DNA of 64,000 nt from Comamonadaceae bacterium (GCA_947447975.1 CANFLU010000001.1:62001-126000), one strand, 5' to 3'. Positions 47,078 to 56,036 are shown, counted from the first letter of the stretch. Notes: generated by a model from the letters alone, not told the origin. Numbers and translations: made by a program.

Positions 47078-47221
47078 ATGTCCAGCGCTCCTTCCCACGC
47101 CCCTGAAGACCACGAACATGACCCCATCGAAGACGTCGTCCCGATGATGCCCATCGTATTGCCCATAGCCGGAGCCGTACTGATGTTCTTGCTAGCCTTT
47201 ATCGCTGTCAACATGGCCTAA
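47078..47221 (+). CDS. Small single-span membrane protein, 47 residues
   Basis: This ORF is too short for the supplied track. ATG 47078 to TAA 47219-47221 encodes an acidic N-terminus (SHAPEDHEHDPIEDVVPMM) and one hydrophobic helix (residues ~24-46: PIVLPIAGAVLMFLLAFIAV). The composition and clean charge-then-helix layout are those of real small inner-membrane proteins, not of random sequence. It lies 68 bp upstream of the glutathione peroxidase gene on the same strand. Function unknown. Confidence 0.55.
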   Translation: MSSAPSHAPEDHEHDPIEDVVPMMPIVLPIAGAVLMFLLAFIAVNMA

Positions 47222-47288
47222 TTTTGCGGTTTCGCTGGCCCGCCCTGCTCGCTGGGCGGCGCCACAGACTTCAGGTTTTGTATTTCTT

Positions 47289-47885
47289 ATGGCCTTTGCC
47301 TTGCGATTTTCCCGTCTCCAGCGTCGCGTTCTGGCCGTGGGTGCCGTCCTGTGCTGGGTCAGCAGCGGCTCTGCCAGCGCTACCGAGAATGCCACCGCCG
47401 CCTGCCCACCGCTCTTGCAGAAAAGCTTTAACCGCTTGCAAGACGACGCCCCCCAAAACCTGTGCCAATACGCTGGCAAAGTGCTGCTGGTAGTCAATAC
47501 CGCCAGCTATTGCGGCTTTACGCCCCAATACGAAGGCCTTGAAAAGCTCTATGCCCAGTACAGCAGCAAAGGCTTGGTGGTGCTGGGTTTCCCCTCGAAC
47601 GACTTTGGCGAGCAAGAGCCGGGCAAAGGGAAGGCGATAGCTGACTTTTGTTACAACACCTACGGGGTGAAGTTCCCCATGTTTGAAAAAACCGTGGTCA
47701 GCGGCAAAAGTGCCAACCCGCTGTTTAGCGACCTGGCCAAAGCTGGTGGCGGTAGCCCAAAGTGGAATTTTTATAAATACCTGATCGGGCGCGATGGCAA
47801 GCTTATCGACAGCTACTCCAGCATGACCAAGCCTGACAGCAGCGGCCTGGTCAAAGACATCCAAAAAGCCCTGGCGCAGCCCTGA
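47289..47885 (+). CDS. Exported glutathione peroxidase-family thiol peroxidase
   Basis: A 198-residue glutathione peroxidase-fold protein reducing hydroperoxides. An N-terminal signal peptide (residues ~1-32, hydrophobic VLAVGAVLCWVSS then SASA) predicts export. The peroxidatic residue is cysteine, C75 in NTASYCGFTPQYEGL, rather than selenocysteine. The Gln/Trp/Asn partners are in VLGFPSNDFGEQEPG and PKWNFYKYLIGRDG. Bacterial cysteine enzymes of this type usually use thioredoxin-like reductants. ATG 47289 is the start. Confidence 0.9.
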   Translation: MAFALRFSRLQRRVLAVGAVLCWVSSGSASATENATAACPPLLQKSFNRLQDDAPQNLCQYAGKVLLVVNTASYCGFTPQYEGLEKLYAQYSSKGLVVLGFPSNDFGEQEPGKGKAIADFCYNTYGVKFPMFEKTVVSGKSANPLFSDLAKAGGGSPKWNFYKYLIGRDGKLIDSYSSMTKPDSSGLVKDIQKALAQP

Positions 47886-48210
47886 GGCAGTGGCTCTAGC
47901 GGCAAGCCGCCCCACAAACATCAAGCCCCAACCCCCTTGCAGCAAGTCTAAGCACACCTTGCGCGCTTAGATTTTTCGTCGGCGCCAGCATCTGCCCGCA
48001 AAGGCATGAAGCAAGCTTTTGCCACCTTGTTTAGGCGAGTAGGTTTATGCATTTTATGCATAACTATTGGCTGTAACCGGCTTGTAACTTAAGTACCCCT
48101 TCCTAAAATCGACTCCCCGCAGGCTGTCCTGCGGCGGTTTGCCACAGCCCCGGTCCGTGACGTGACGGGGGCTGTGGCAAACCCGATTTTTAACTTTAGG
48201 AGTACCTCCC
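47886..48210 (+). promoter_or_regulatory. Intergenic region and structured leader of pckG
   Basis: This 325-bp gap holds a palindrome TATGCAT-TTT-ATGCATA (48046-48062) and a possible promoter TTGTAA (48082-48087)/TAAAAT (48104-48109) with 16-bp spacing. Two hairpins follow, CCGCAGG/CCTGCGG (48117-48134) and the long one at 48137-48182. The ribosome binding site TAGGAG is at 48197-48202. The leader would be about 95 nt. The first ~150 bases contain nothing recognisable. Confidence 0.6.
48137..48182 (+). terminator. 15-bp perfect hairpin in pckG leader (possible attenuator)
   Basis: GTTTGCCACAGCCCC at 48137-48151 pairs perfectly with 48168-48182 around a 16-base loop. It is followed after four bases by a TTTTT tract and ends 28 bases before the pckG ATG. 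It has the form of an intrinsic terminator placed inside the leader, so it may attenuate pckG or terminate upstream read-through. Confidence 0.6.
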
Positions 48211-50091
48211 ATGAACGCAAGCTCGACCCCAGGTCTGGACCTCCAAGCCCCTGCTTATGTAAAAAACCAGCGCCTAATCGCCTGGGTCACCGAAATGGCG
48301 GCATTATGCAAACCCGCCGCCATCCATTGGTGCGATGGTTCGCAGGAGGAATACCAGATGCTGTGCCAGCGCTTGGTTGATGCGGGTACCTTCACCAAAC
48401 TCAATCCGGCCAAGCGCCCGAATAGTTTTTTGGCCTTGTCCGACCCCAGCGATGTGGCGCGCGTCGAAGACCGCACCTATATTTGCAGCGAAAGCAAAGA
48501 GGACGCTGGCCCCACCAATAACTGGATGGCACCGGCCGAAATGCGTGCCACCTTGCAGCCCTTGTTTGACGGTTGCATGCGCGGACGCACCCTATATGTG
48601 GTGCCTTTTTCCATGGGGCCGCTGGGTTCGCACATCGCGCACATCGGCATCGAGCTGAGCGATAGCGCCTATGTGGCCGTCAACCAACGCATCATGACGC
48701 GCATGGGCCGCGCCGTATACGATGTGCTGGGCGCTGACGGTGATTTTGTGCCCTGCATGCACACCGTAGGCGCGCCCCTGACACCGGGGCAGGCCGACGT
48801 GAAATGGCCATGCAACAAGACCAAGTACATCGTGCACTATCCACAAACACGCGAAATTTGGTCTTATGGATCAGGCTATGGCGGCAACGCTTTGCTGGGC
48901 AAAAAATGCTTTGCGCTGCGCATTGCCTCGACCATGGGCCGGGCCGACGCCAGCGCCGGCAATACCGGCTGGCTCGCCGAGCACATGCTGATTTTGGGCG
49001 TGACCAATCCGCAGGGCAAAAAATACCATGTGGCTGCGGCCTTCCCCAGCGCCTGCGGCAAGACCAATTTCTCCATGCTGGTGCCGCCCGCGGGCTTTGA
49101 GGGCTGGAAGGTCAGCACCATCGGCGACGACATTGCCTGGATCAAACCACACAGCGATGGGCGTATGTACGCCATCAATCCCGAAGCAGGCTATTTCGGC
49201 GTCGCGCCGGGCACCAATTACCACACCAACCCCAATTGCATGGCCAGCTTAGGCCATGACGTGATCTTCACCAATGTTGCGCTCACCGATGATGGCGATG
49301 TGTGGTGGGAAGGCATGGAAAAAGACGACGGCAAACTGCCTGCGCATTTAATTGACTGGCAGGGCAAAGACTGGACACCGGCCATTGCCAAAGAAACCGG
49401 CGCCAAAGCAGCGCATCCGAACTCACGCTTTACCGTGGCAGCCACCAACAACCCAGCGCTGGACAGCGCCTGGGACGATGCCAACGGCGTGCCCATCGAT
49501 GCTTTTATCTTTGGCGGCCGCCGCTCCACGACCGTGCCACTGGTGACCGAAGCGCGCAATTGGGTAGAAGGCGTGTATATGGCCGCCACCATGGGCTCGG
49601 AAACGACCGCAGCTGCCGCAGGACAGCAGGGCGTGGTGCGGCGCGATCCGTTCGCCATGCTGCCCTTTACCGGCTACAACGTGAGTGACTATTTCCAGCA
49701 CTGGCTCAACATCGGTCAAAAAATGGGCCAGGCCGGCGCCAAGTTACCAGCGATTTACTGCGTCAACTGGTTCCGCAAAGGTGCCGACGGCAAGTTTGTG
49801 TGGCCCGGCTACGGCGAAAACATGCGCGTACTCAAGTGGATGATTGACCGCATCGAAGGCAAAGCCATGGGCGTGGACAACGGCTTTGGTGTCAGCCCGG
49901 CGTTTGACGAAATTACCTGGACCGGCCTGGACTTCAGCAAAGCCCAGTTCGCCACCGTCACCAGCCTAGACAAAAGCGATTGGAAAACCGAAATCGCTTT
50001 GCACACCGAATTGTTTAAGCAGTTGGCCTACCACCTGCCCGCGCAACTCGAAAGCACCAAAACGCAGTTGGAACAGCGGCTAGCGGCGTAG
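48211..50091 (+). CDS. pckG: Phosphoenolpyruvate carboxykinase (GTP)
   Basis: A 626-residue GTP-dependent PEPCK converting oxaloacetate and GTP to PEP and CO2, the entry to gluconeogenesis. Motifs: substrate-binding [21 protein letters not shown]-loop [16 protein letters not shown] with the mobile-loop cysteine, [21 protein letters not shown], and nucleotide site [14 protein letters not shown]. Length and motifs exclude the ATP-dependent (PckA) family. It is monocistronic behind the structured leader and is likely controlled by carbon source, consistent with aceK and amino acid degradation nearby. Confidence 0.97.
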   Translation: MNASSTPGLDLQAPAYVKNQRLIAWVTEMAALCKPAAIHWCDGSQEEYQMLCQRLVDAGTFTKLNPAKRPNSFLALSDPSDVARVEDRTYICSESKEDAGPTNNWMAPAEMRATLQPLFDGCMRGRTLYVVPFSMGPLGSHIAHIGIELSDSAYVAVNQRIMTRMGRAVYDVLGADGDFVPCMHTVGAPLTPGQADVKWPCNKTKYIVHYPQTREIWSYGSGYGGNALLGKKCFALRIASTMGRADASAGNTGWLAEHMLILGVTNPQGKKYHVAAAFPSACGKTNFSMLVPPAGFEGWKVSTIGDDIAWIKPHSDGRMYAINPEAGYFGVAPGTNYHTNPNCMASLGHDVIFTNVALTDDGDVWWEGMEKDDGKLPAHLIDWQGKDWTPAIAKETGAKAAHPNSRFTVAATNNPALDSAWDDANGVPIDAFIFGGRRSTTVPLVTEARNWVEGVYMAATMGSETTAAAAGQQGVVRRDPFAMLPFTGYNVSDYFQHWLNIGQKMGQAGAKLPAIYCVNWFRKGADGKFVWPGYGENMRVLKWMIDRIEGKAMGVDNGFGVSPAFDEITWTGLDFSKAQFATVTSLDKSDWKTEIALHTELFKQLAYHLPAQLESTKTQLEQRLAA

Positions 50092-50112
50092 TTTCTTGCG
50101 AACATGGGTGAA

Positions 50113-50145
50113 TGCAAGATTGCAGGGCCGAGCGGTAATCTTGCA
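50113..50145. terminator. Hairpin between convergent pckG and sulP
   Basis: A nine-bp perfect stem TGCAAGATT/AATCTTGCA with a 15-base loop lies just after the pckG stop; GCTTTTTATTT follows a few bases later on the plus strand. A plausible but not compact terminator. Confidence 0.45.
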
Positions 50146-50155
50146 GATGCGCTTT

Positions 50156-51895
50156 TTATTTACACGGCGCAAACACACGCACAGTGCAATGGGCACAGGT
50201 TGAGGGCTTGAGGCGCGCTTTGATGGCGGGCATCAAGTCATCGCCCAGGGTGAAGAAATTTTCTGCGCCAATCGCGTCAAAAGCGCCGCTTTTATGCAGC
50301 ATCGCTAAGGGCTCGTCTTTCATGTGGAAAACGTAAAGTCCGCCGCCCAGTGCGCGGCGACGCTGCGCTTCCTGTGCCAGCCACTGTGCGCCGCCCAAGT
50401 CCACAAAATTAATGCCCGAGGCCACCAGCAGCACATGCACATGCGCCGGATTTCGCGCATCGATGGCTTGCAAAGCTTCTTGTAAATGGTTGACTGCGCC
50501 AAAAAAGATAGAACCATTGATGCGCACAATTTTGAGTTGTGGACAATCGGGCAAAGCGGTAGCTGCGCTAAAGGCTGGCGGCATCTGACCGGGTACCGGT
50601 TTGACGTCATCCACAGTGGGTTGCGAGGTACGTTTGAGGTAGAGCAGCAGCGACAAAGCCACGCCAATGTAAATCGCAAACTCGAGTTGCACGGTGAGCG
50701 TGGCCAGCCAGGTTGCCGCCAGCACCACAGATTCCGAACGGCTGACGCGCAAGATTTCACCGATGTGGTGAAAGTCGATCAAACCCCATGCCACCACAAA
50801 CAAAATGCCGGCCATTGCAGCTACAGGCAGAAACTGCGCCAAGGGCGCGACAAACAGCATGATGAGGAGCAAAAAGACCGCGGAGAAAATCGCTGCCAAA
50901 GGGGTTTGCGCGCCGGCCTGCACATTGAGACCGCTGCGGTTGAAAGAACCGCTCGATGCATAGCCCGAGAAAAAAGCGCCGACGATATTGGACAGGCCCT
51001 GACCGATAAATTCTTGGTTGCCATCGATGCGTTGGCCGGTGTGCAAGGCCATGGAGCGCGCAATGGACACCGCTTCGGTCAAGGCCAATAGCGCCACCGC
51101 CATGGCAATAGGCGCTAAGGTCTGCAGGGTTTGCCAGTCAAAGTCCGGGCTGGACAGTGGCGGAAAGCCGATGCGCAGCGCGCCGATGCTCCCCACGCCG
51201 GTGCGCTGCAAGCCCCAGGCCTGGTTCATGGCATAGGCCAGCACACTGCCACTGACCATGCCCACGATCATGTGTGGCACACGCGGCCACCAGCGGCGCG
51301 CAGCGACACAGCACAGCACCGTAAATAGGCTCACCGAAGTCACATAGGGGTTGATGTCCTGCGCCTGTTGGGCCAGGCCTTGAATCACCGATGCCACCGA
51401 TGCGCCGCGCGGTAGTGCAATGCCAAAGAAGTTTTTGACCTGGCTGATCGCAATCAGCACCGCAGCACCGGCGGTAAAGCCGACGACCACGGTGTGCGAC
51501 ACAAAATTCACCAAGGTGCCAAGCCGCAAACCCCCGAGCAAAAGCTGGAACACACCCACCAAAAAAGTGAGCGTCAGAACCAGCTGCACGTAATGCGCAC
51601 TGCCCGCCTCGGCCAGTGGGCTCATGGTGGCAAAGACGACGATTGAAATCGCCGTGGTCGGGCCAGACACCAAATGCCAGGACGAACCCCACAAAGCGGC
51701 CACGATGGCGGGCAGCATGGCCGCGTATAAACCGTACTCCGGTGGCATACCGGCAATCGTGGCAAAAGCCACCCCCTGGGGAACCAGAATCAAACTGCCG
51801 GTCAGCCCAGCGATCAGGTCGGCGCGCAAGCTGGCGCGGGCCACACGCGGCCACCATTGCAAAAAAGGCAGCCAGCGCTGCAAACCTGAACTCAT
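50156..51895 (-). CDS. SulP-family anion transporter with STAS domain
   Basis: A 579-residue SulP/SLC26 permease. About 11-14 membrane segments occupy residues 1-~425, beginning with LRADLIAGLTGSLILVPQGV, the SulP signature region. A cytoplasmic STAS domain is C-terminal (residues ~455-560, VHVLLVASGINFVDLGGAQW). The start is at ATG 51895 (MSSGLQRWLP). Substrates in bacteria include sulfate, bicarbonate and C4-dicarboxylates. No carbonic anhydrase-type partner gene is fused or adjacent, so the ion is undecided. Confidence 0.9.
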   Translation of the reverse strand: MSSGLQRWLPFLQWWPRVARASLRADLIAGLTGSLILVPQGVAFATIAGMPPEYGLYAAMLPAIVAALWGSSWHLVSGPTTAISIVVFATMSPLAEAGSAHYVQLVLTLTFLVGVFQLLLGGLRLGTLVNFVSHTVVVGFTAGAAVLIAISQVKNFFGIALPRGASVASVIQGLAQQAQDINPYVTSVSLFTVLCCVAARRWWPRVPHMIVGMVSGSVLAYAMNQAWGLQRTGVGSIGALRIGFPPLSSPDFDWQTLQTLAPIAMAVALLALTEAVSIARSMALHTGQRIDGNQEFIGQGLSNIVGAFFSGYASSGSFNRSGLNVQAGAQTPLAAIFSAVFLLLIMLFVAPLAQFLPVAAMAGILFVVAWGLIDFHHIGEILRVSRSESVVLAATWLATLTVQLEFAIYIGVALSLLLYLKRTSQPTVDDVKPVPGQMPPAFSAATALPDCPQLKIVRINGSIFFGAVNHLQEALQAIDARNPAHVHVLLVASGINFVDLGGAQWLAQEAQRRRALGGGLYVFHMKDEPLAMLHKSGAFDAIGAENFFTLGDDLMPAIKARLKPSTCAHCTVRVFAPCK

Positions 51896-52082
51896 AAAAA
51901 TACCTTCACTGTAGGCTTGTGCAGCACGGCCAGAGGGCCCCAAAGTAGCAGAAGACCACCTAGGGATAAACCCGCGCTCTGCCAGACCGAAGCATGTGAT
52001 TGTCCTCGCCGGGCTAATCTAGAAAATTCCTCGTCAAAGGTGAATCTCCAGCGAAAGGCGCACTATTTTGCTTCAAGTTGCG

Positions 52083-52097
52083 GCACCACCGTGGTGC
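52083..52097. promoter_or_regulatory. NtrC-type binding site
   Basis: GCACCACCGTGGTGC is a perfect 7-bp-arm palindrome that matches the NtrC consensus GCACY-N5-RGTGC. It lies about 18 bp upstream of the -24 element of the putative sigma-54 promoter. NtrC sites are often further upstream, so the short distance is a caveat. Confidence 0.7.
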
Positions 52098-52114
52098 AAA
52101 ACCGCCGCTTTATC

Positions 52115-52130
52115 TGGCACTATAAAGGCA
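52115..52130 (+). promoter_or_regulatory. Sigma-54 (RpoN)-type promoter
   Basis: TGGCACTATAAAGGCA aligns with the consensus TGGCACGNNNNTTGCW. The -24 GG and -12 GC dinucleotides are exactly 10 bases apart; the two T of the -12 box are replaced by A and G. It points towards the TauA-like gene and has an NtrC-type palindrome just upstream. The transcript would start near 52141. Confidence 0.65.
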
Positions 52131-52253
52131 TGCATCTGGCTCTAGTATGGGGACGATGCAGGGGCCAAACTCATAAGCTCATGCATTTGGCTTTTATGCA
52201 AGGGCGTAGCATGGGCCTGGTTTCTCCCGTTTTTTCACTTGAAAGGTTGATCT

Positions 52254-53273
52254 ATGAAAAAGACTTTTGTTCCACTTATCGCCAAATCCCTTATGGGGGT
52301 ATTCATCGCGGTCGGCCTGTCTACGGCGTTTGCGCAAGCCAAAAAAGAGGTGACCTTTGCGCACCAAGATATGCAGCTTCCACTGCGGATTCTCATGGAC
52401 TCCGAGCTGGAAAAAGCCACCGGTTACAAGATCAACTGGAGAATGTTTGGCGGTGGCGGCGAAGTGATCAAGGCCATGAGTTCGGGCGATGTGCAAATCG
52501 GCGAAGTGGGCTCCAGCCCGCTGGCCACTGCCACCAGCCAAGGCCAAGACCTGCGCTTGGTGTACATCTTGGATGACATTGCCGCTTCGGACCAATTGGT
52601 AGCCCGCACCGGCTCCGGCATCAATAGCTGGAAAGACCTGGTCGGCAAGAAAGTGGGCACGCCCTTCGCGTCCACCGCCCACTACTCCCTGATGGTCGGT
52701 ATGCGCTTGGAAGGCGTCGATGCCAAAAGCGTTAACGTGATGAACTTGCCCCCACCCGCTATCGCTGCGGCCTGGGAGCGTGGCGATATCGACGCCTCCT
52801 TCATCTGGGACCCCGTTCTGTCCAAAATCAAGCGCAGCGGTAAGGCCATTGCAACCTCCGGCGACATCGGTAAAAAGGGCTACCCTACCTTTGACGGCTT
52901 GGTCGTCGACGCGAAGTGGGCATCCCAAAACCGCGAATTCGTCGTCGCTTTGATCAAAGCCATCACCAAAGCAGACGCCGACTACCGCGCCAACACCGCT
53001 AAGTGGGCGGTCGGCTCGCCCCAGGTCAAAGCTATTGCCAAGTGGACCAAGGCTGACGAAAAAGACGTGCCCGATGCCATGGCCGCTTTTGTCTTCCCTG
53101 ACACTACTGCGCAATTGTCCAACGCCTGGTTAGGAGGCGGAGCTGCCGGCGGCGCTGCCAAAACTTTAGAAAACAGCGCCAAGCTGTGGAAAGAAATCGG
53201 CCGCATCCAGGAAGTCAAACCTGACTACAGCGTGTTCGTGGACAGCAGCTACCTGCGTGACGCACTAAAGTAA
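52254..53273 (+). CDS. TauA/SsuA-like ABC transporter substrate-binding protein
   Basis: A 339-residue periplasmic binding protein of the taurine/nitrate/sulfonate type. A signal peptide is visible at residues 1-~29 (GVFIAVGLSTAFAQA). The mature part shows the TauA-like SGDVQIGEVGSSPLATATSQ, PFASTAHYSLMVGMRLEGV and PPPAIAAAWERGDIDASFIW. Closest by eye is TauA, but the ligand is unknown. No taurine dioxygenase (tauD) follows; an agmatinase-family gene does. Putative NtrC/sigma-54 control suggests a nitrogenous ligand, possibly a guanidino compound (inference). Confidence 0.88.
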   Translation: MKKTFVPLIAKSLMGVFIAVGLSTAFAQAKKEVTFAHQDMQLPLRILMDSELEKATGYKINWRMFGGGGEVIKAMSSGDVQIGEVGSSPLATATSQGQDLRLVYILDDIAASDQLVARTGSGINSWKDLVGKKVGTPFASTAHYSLMVGMRLEGVDAKSVNVMNLPPPAIAAAWERGDIDASFIWDPVLSKIKRSGKAIATSGDIGKKGYPTFDGLVVDAKWASQNREFVVALIKAITKADADYRANTAKWAVGSPQVKAIAKWTKADEKDVPDAMAAFVFPDTTAQLSNAWLGGGAAGGAAKTLENSAKLWKEIGRIQEVKPDYSVFVDSSYLRDALK

Positions 53274-53281
53274 TCTGCACC

Positions 53282-53316
53282 AGCCAAGGCACGGGCACGA
53301 ACCCCTGCCTTGGGCT
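53282..53316 (+). promoter_or_regulatory. Hairpin between binding-protein and ATPase genes
   Basis: AGCCAAGGCA and TGCCTTGGGCT form a stem with one bulge in the 116-bp gap. Hairpins in this position commonly stabilise the binding-protein mRNA and lower expression of downstream transporter genes. Inference from position. Confidence 0.45.
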
Positions 53317-53389
53317 GCTTGCCGACAGAGGGGCAACTTGCACAAAGTTCGCCCCTTTTTTCTTGTGAACCGTATTTTTACGAGTTGTT

Positions 53390-54178
53390 ATGCCTACATT
53401 GCAAATCAAAGACCTGACGGTCAATTACGCGGTTAAAGGCGGGATGCTGCAAGCACTGGCCCCCGTTAACCTGGAAATGCAAGGTGGCGATTTTGTCGTC
53501 GCGCTAGGCGCCTCGGGTTGCGGCAAGACCACGCTACTCAACTGCATCGCCGGCTTTTTGCCACCCTCCAGTGGCGAGGTGCTGCTCAACGGCGAGCATG
53601 TGGAAGGACCCGGCGCAGACCGTGGCGTGGTGTTCCAGAAACACGCGCTCATGCCCTGGCTCACGGTGATGGATAACGTCTGCTTGGGTCTTCGCATGCG
53701 CGGCATGGGTAGTGCAGAGCGACGCCGTATCGGCGAAGAAAAGCTAGCGCTTGTCGGCCTCGAAAAATACGCCGATCGCGCGGTCTATGAATTGTCCGGC
53801 GGTATGCAGCAGCGCGTTGGCATTGCCCGCGCCCTGGCCAGCGACCCCGAAGTGCTGCTCATGGACGAACCCATGGGCGCGCTCGATGCATTTACCCGCG
53901 AGACGGTGCAAGAAATTTTGCTGCACGCCTGGGTCAAGTCCAACAAAATGGTTTTCTTTATCACCCACTCGGTGGAAGAGGCCTTGTTTTTAGCCACCCG
54001 GCTGATCGTGATGAGCCCCAGCCCGGGCCGCATCACCCACACCTACGATGACGTGCCTTTCTCGCGCCAGTTCCTGGAACATGGCGACGCGCGCAAAGTC
54101 AAGTCCGAGCCCGAGTTCATCCGCATGCGCGAAGAAGTGCTGTCCATCATCCACCAACGCGAGGCTGTCCATGTCTAA
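53390..54178 (+). CDS. TauB/SsuB-like ABC transporter ATP-binding protein
   Basis: A 262-residue ATPase of the nitrate/sulfonate/taurine importer class. Walker [17 protein letters not shown]-loop [16 protein letters not shown], signature [15 protein letters not shown], Walker [18 protein letters not shown] and H-loop [14 protein letters not shown] are all present. ATG 53390. It overlaps the permease gene by eight bases. Energises uptake of the ligand bound by the upstream protein. Confidence 0.92.
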   Translation: MPTLQIKDLTVNYAVKGGMLQALAPVNLEMQGGDFVVALGASGCGKTTLLNCIAGFLPPSSGEVLLNGEHVEGPGADRGVVFQKHALMPWLTVMDNVCLGLRMRGMGSAERRRIGEEKLALVGLEKYADRAVYELSGGMQQRVGIARALASDPEVLLMDEPMGALDAFTRETVQEILLHAWVKSNKMVFFITHSVEEALFLATRLIVMSPSPGRITHTYDDVPFSRQFLEHGDARKVKSEPEFIRMREEVLSIIHQREAVHV

Positions 54179-54989
54179 TCCCAGCACCCCCGCACTCAAG
54201 ACGAGCGCCTTCAAAATTCCAGGCGAAGGCTCCAGCGCCTTTATCACCACGGTCACGATTGTGGTCATGCTGGCAGGGTGGTTCATCGTCACCAATATGG
54301 GCTGGATCAAGCCTATTTTTCTGCCATCGCCGCAAGCCACCTACCAGCAGTTTTACGAATACCTTACCGGCATTGCCAACGACAAGCCACTGTGGTCGCA
54401 TTTCTGGGCCAGCATGTTGCGCGTGTTTGCTGCCTTTTTTCTGGGGTGTTTAACCGCTATTCCGGTAGGCATCGCTATGGGCATGTCGCGCTTTTGGCGC
54501 GGCATTTTTGACCCGCCCATCGAGCTGCTGCGGCCGCTGCCGCCTTTGGCGTATTTACCGCTCATCATCATTTGGTTTGGCATCGACGAGTTTCCCAAAA
54601 TATTGTTGATTTACCTCAGCTGCTTCGCGCCGCTGGCCATGGCCGCACGCTCGGGCATGCGTAGCGCATCGCAAGAGCAAATGAACGCGGCCTACTCCAT
54701 GGGTGCGAGCTACCGTCAAGTAATTTGGCATGTGGTGCTGCCTGCGGCGATGCCCGAAATTTTGGTGGGTATGCGTATTTCCATCGGCTTTGGCTGGAGC
54801 ACGCTCGTGGCCGCTGAAATGGTGGCGGCCAACGTGGGCCTGGGCCAAATGGTGTTGAACGCATCGAACTTCCTACGTACCGATATTGTGGTGATGGGTA
54901 TCATCGTCATCGGATCGGTCGCCTTTGCCTTTGACCTGCTGATGCGCTGGGTAGAAGACAAGGTAGTTCCTTGGAGGGGCAAGATGTGA
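54171..54989 (+). CDS. TauC/SsuC-like ABC transporter permease
   Basis: A 272-residue inner-membrane permease. About six membrane spans, and the EAA loop [20 protein letters not shown] followed by [20 protein letters not shown], as in TauC. The start is ATG 54171, overlapping the ATPase gene by eight bases; the longer track ORF runs through that gene in another frame. The final ATGTGA overlaps the next gene's GTG start. Confidence 0.92.
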   Translation: MSNPSTPALKTSAFKIPGEGSSAFITTVTIVVMLAGWFIVTNMGWIKPIFLPSPQATYQQFYEYLTGIANDKPLWSHFWASMLRVFAAFFLGCLTAIPVGIAMGMSRFWRGIFDPPIELLRPLPPLAYLPLIIIWFGIDEFPKILLIYLSCFAPLAMAARSGMRSASQEQMNAAYSMGASYRQVIWHVVLPAAMPEILVGMRISIGFGWSTLVAAEMVAANVGLGQMVLNASNFLRTDIVVMGIIVIGSVAFAFDLLMRWVEDKVVPWRGKM

Positions 54990-55966
54990 GTACACCACGC
55001 GAATTTTTCAAACCTATCACCGGCTCGGTGATGCCGCGCTTTGCTGGGCTGGCTACGTTGATGCGCCTGCCCTACGTGCAAAAAAACGACCCCGAATTTG
55101 CCGATGTAGACATCGGCCTGGTCGGCATCCCCTGGGACGGTGGCACCACCAACCGCCCGGGGGCGCGCCACGGCCCACGCCAAGTGCGCGATATTTCCAC
55201 CATGATCCGCAACGTCAACCGCGCCAGTGGCATCGCGCCCTTTAGCCTGTGCAACTGCGCCGACCTGGGTGACACACCGGTCAACCCGGTAGACCTCATG
55301 GATTCGCTTGCGCGTATCGAAAACTTTTTCTCTGGCGTGTGCAGTGCCGGCATCGTCCCCTTGTCGATTGGTGGCGACCATTTGGTATCGCTGCCAGTCA
55401 TGCGCGCCATCGTCAAGCAAACCGGCCCCTTGGGCATGGTGCACTTTGATGCGCACACCGACACCTGGGACGGCTACTTCGGCGGCTTCAAATACACGCA
55501 CGGCACGCCGTTTCGGCGCGCCGTCGAAGAAGGCCTGCTCGATCCCAAGCGCACCGTGCAAATCGGCATCCGTGGCGCGCTTTACAGCGACGCCGAAGAC
55601 ACTTGGGGCCAGGAGCAAGGTATCCGCGTGATCGACATCGACGAGTTCAACGCGCTGGGGGTAGAAGCCACCATCGCCGAAGCCCGCCGCGTGGTGGGCA
55701 CAGGCGCCACCTACGTCAGCTTTGACGTGGACGCGCTAGACCCTGTCTATGCCCCAGGCACCGGCACCCCCGAAATCGGCGGCATGACCACCCTAGAAGC
55801 GCAGCATGTAGTGCGTGGGCTGCGCGGTTTGAATTTGGTCGGCGGCGATGTGGTCGAGGTCTCGCCGCCCTTTGACCCCAGCGGCAACACCGCCCTGGTG
55901 GGGGCAACCATGATGTTTGAGATTTTGTGTGTGTTGGCCGATAGCATCAAAGGGCGCAAAGCTTGA
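54986..55966 (+). CDS. Agmatinase/guanidinobutyrase-family ureohydrolase
   Basis: A 326-residue arginase-superfamily enzyme that hydrolyses a guanidino group to urea. All metal ligands are in place: H132 in SIGGDHLVSLP, D155/H157/D159 in HFDAHTDTWDG, D247/D249 in SFDVDALDPVYAPGTGTPEI. The start is GTG 54986, with GGAGGGG six bases upstream, overlapping the permease stop; the track TTG 54971 is rejected. Residues GIPWDGGTTNRPGARHGPR and HGTPFRRAVEEGLLD resemble agmatinase and guanidinobutyrase. The substrate could also be guanidinopropionate or guanidine; it lacks the HypA/B partner genes described for guanidine hydrolase GdmH. Confidence 0.88.
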   Translation: MSTPREFFKPITGSVMPRFAGLATLMRLPYVQKNDPEFADVDIGLVGIPWDGGTTNRPGARHGPRQVRDISTMIRNVNRASGIAPFSLCNCADLGDTPVNPVDLMDSLARIENFFSGVCSAGIVPLSIGGDHLVSLPVMRAIVKQTGPLGMVHFDAHTDTWDGYFGGFKYTHGTPFRRAVEEGLLDPKRTVQIGIRGALYSDAEDTWGQEQGIRVIDIDEFNALGVEATIAEARRVVGTGATYVSFDVDALDPVYAPGTGTPEIGGMTTLEAQHVVRGLRGLNLVGGDVVEVSPPFDPSGNTALVGATMMFEILCVLADSIKGRKA

Positions 55967-55991
55967 CGCGCTAAGCCCGCAACGCTACATT

Positions 55992-56032
55992 GAAACGCCG
56001 CTGTGCAGGGTGCCAGTGGCGTTTCTTTTTTT
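55992..56032 (+). terminator. Strong intrinsic terminator after the ureohydrolase
   Basis: GAAACGCCGCTG pairs with CAGTGGCGTTTC (12-bp stem, one G-T pair) across a ten-base loop, followed by seven T. The tract ends four bases before the ridA start codon. It should end most transcripts of the importer operon, with some read-through into ridA. Confidence 0.85.
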
Positions 56033-56036
56033 GAGT

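Larger units (their letters stand above)
51896..52253 (+). promoter_or_regulatory. Intergenic region between sulP and the TauABC-like operon
   Basis: This 358-bp non-coding gap separates divergent genes. It holds an NtrC-type palindrome (52083-52097), a sigma-54-like promoter (52115-52130), and a ~110-nt leader with repeated ATGCAT elements before the ribosome binding site at ~52241. The left ~130 bp upstream of sulP show no clear elements. The 219-codon plus-strand ORF through this gap is considered spurious. Confidence 0.6.

Noticed and set aside
51944-52253. Possible guanidine riboswitch before the importer-ureohydrolase operon
   Set aside because: I looked for ykkC-type, mini-ykkC ACGR-loop pairs and guanidine-III pseudoknot motifs and saw none. 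NtrC/sigma-54 elements explain the region better.
51917-52576. 219-codon plus-strand ORF overlapping the TauA-like gene
   Set aside because: It covers the promoter region and is out of frame with the binding protein; no domain or ribosome binding site.
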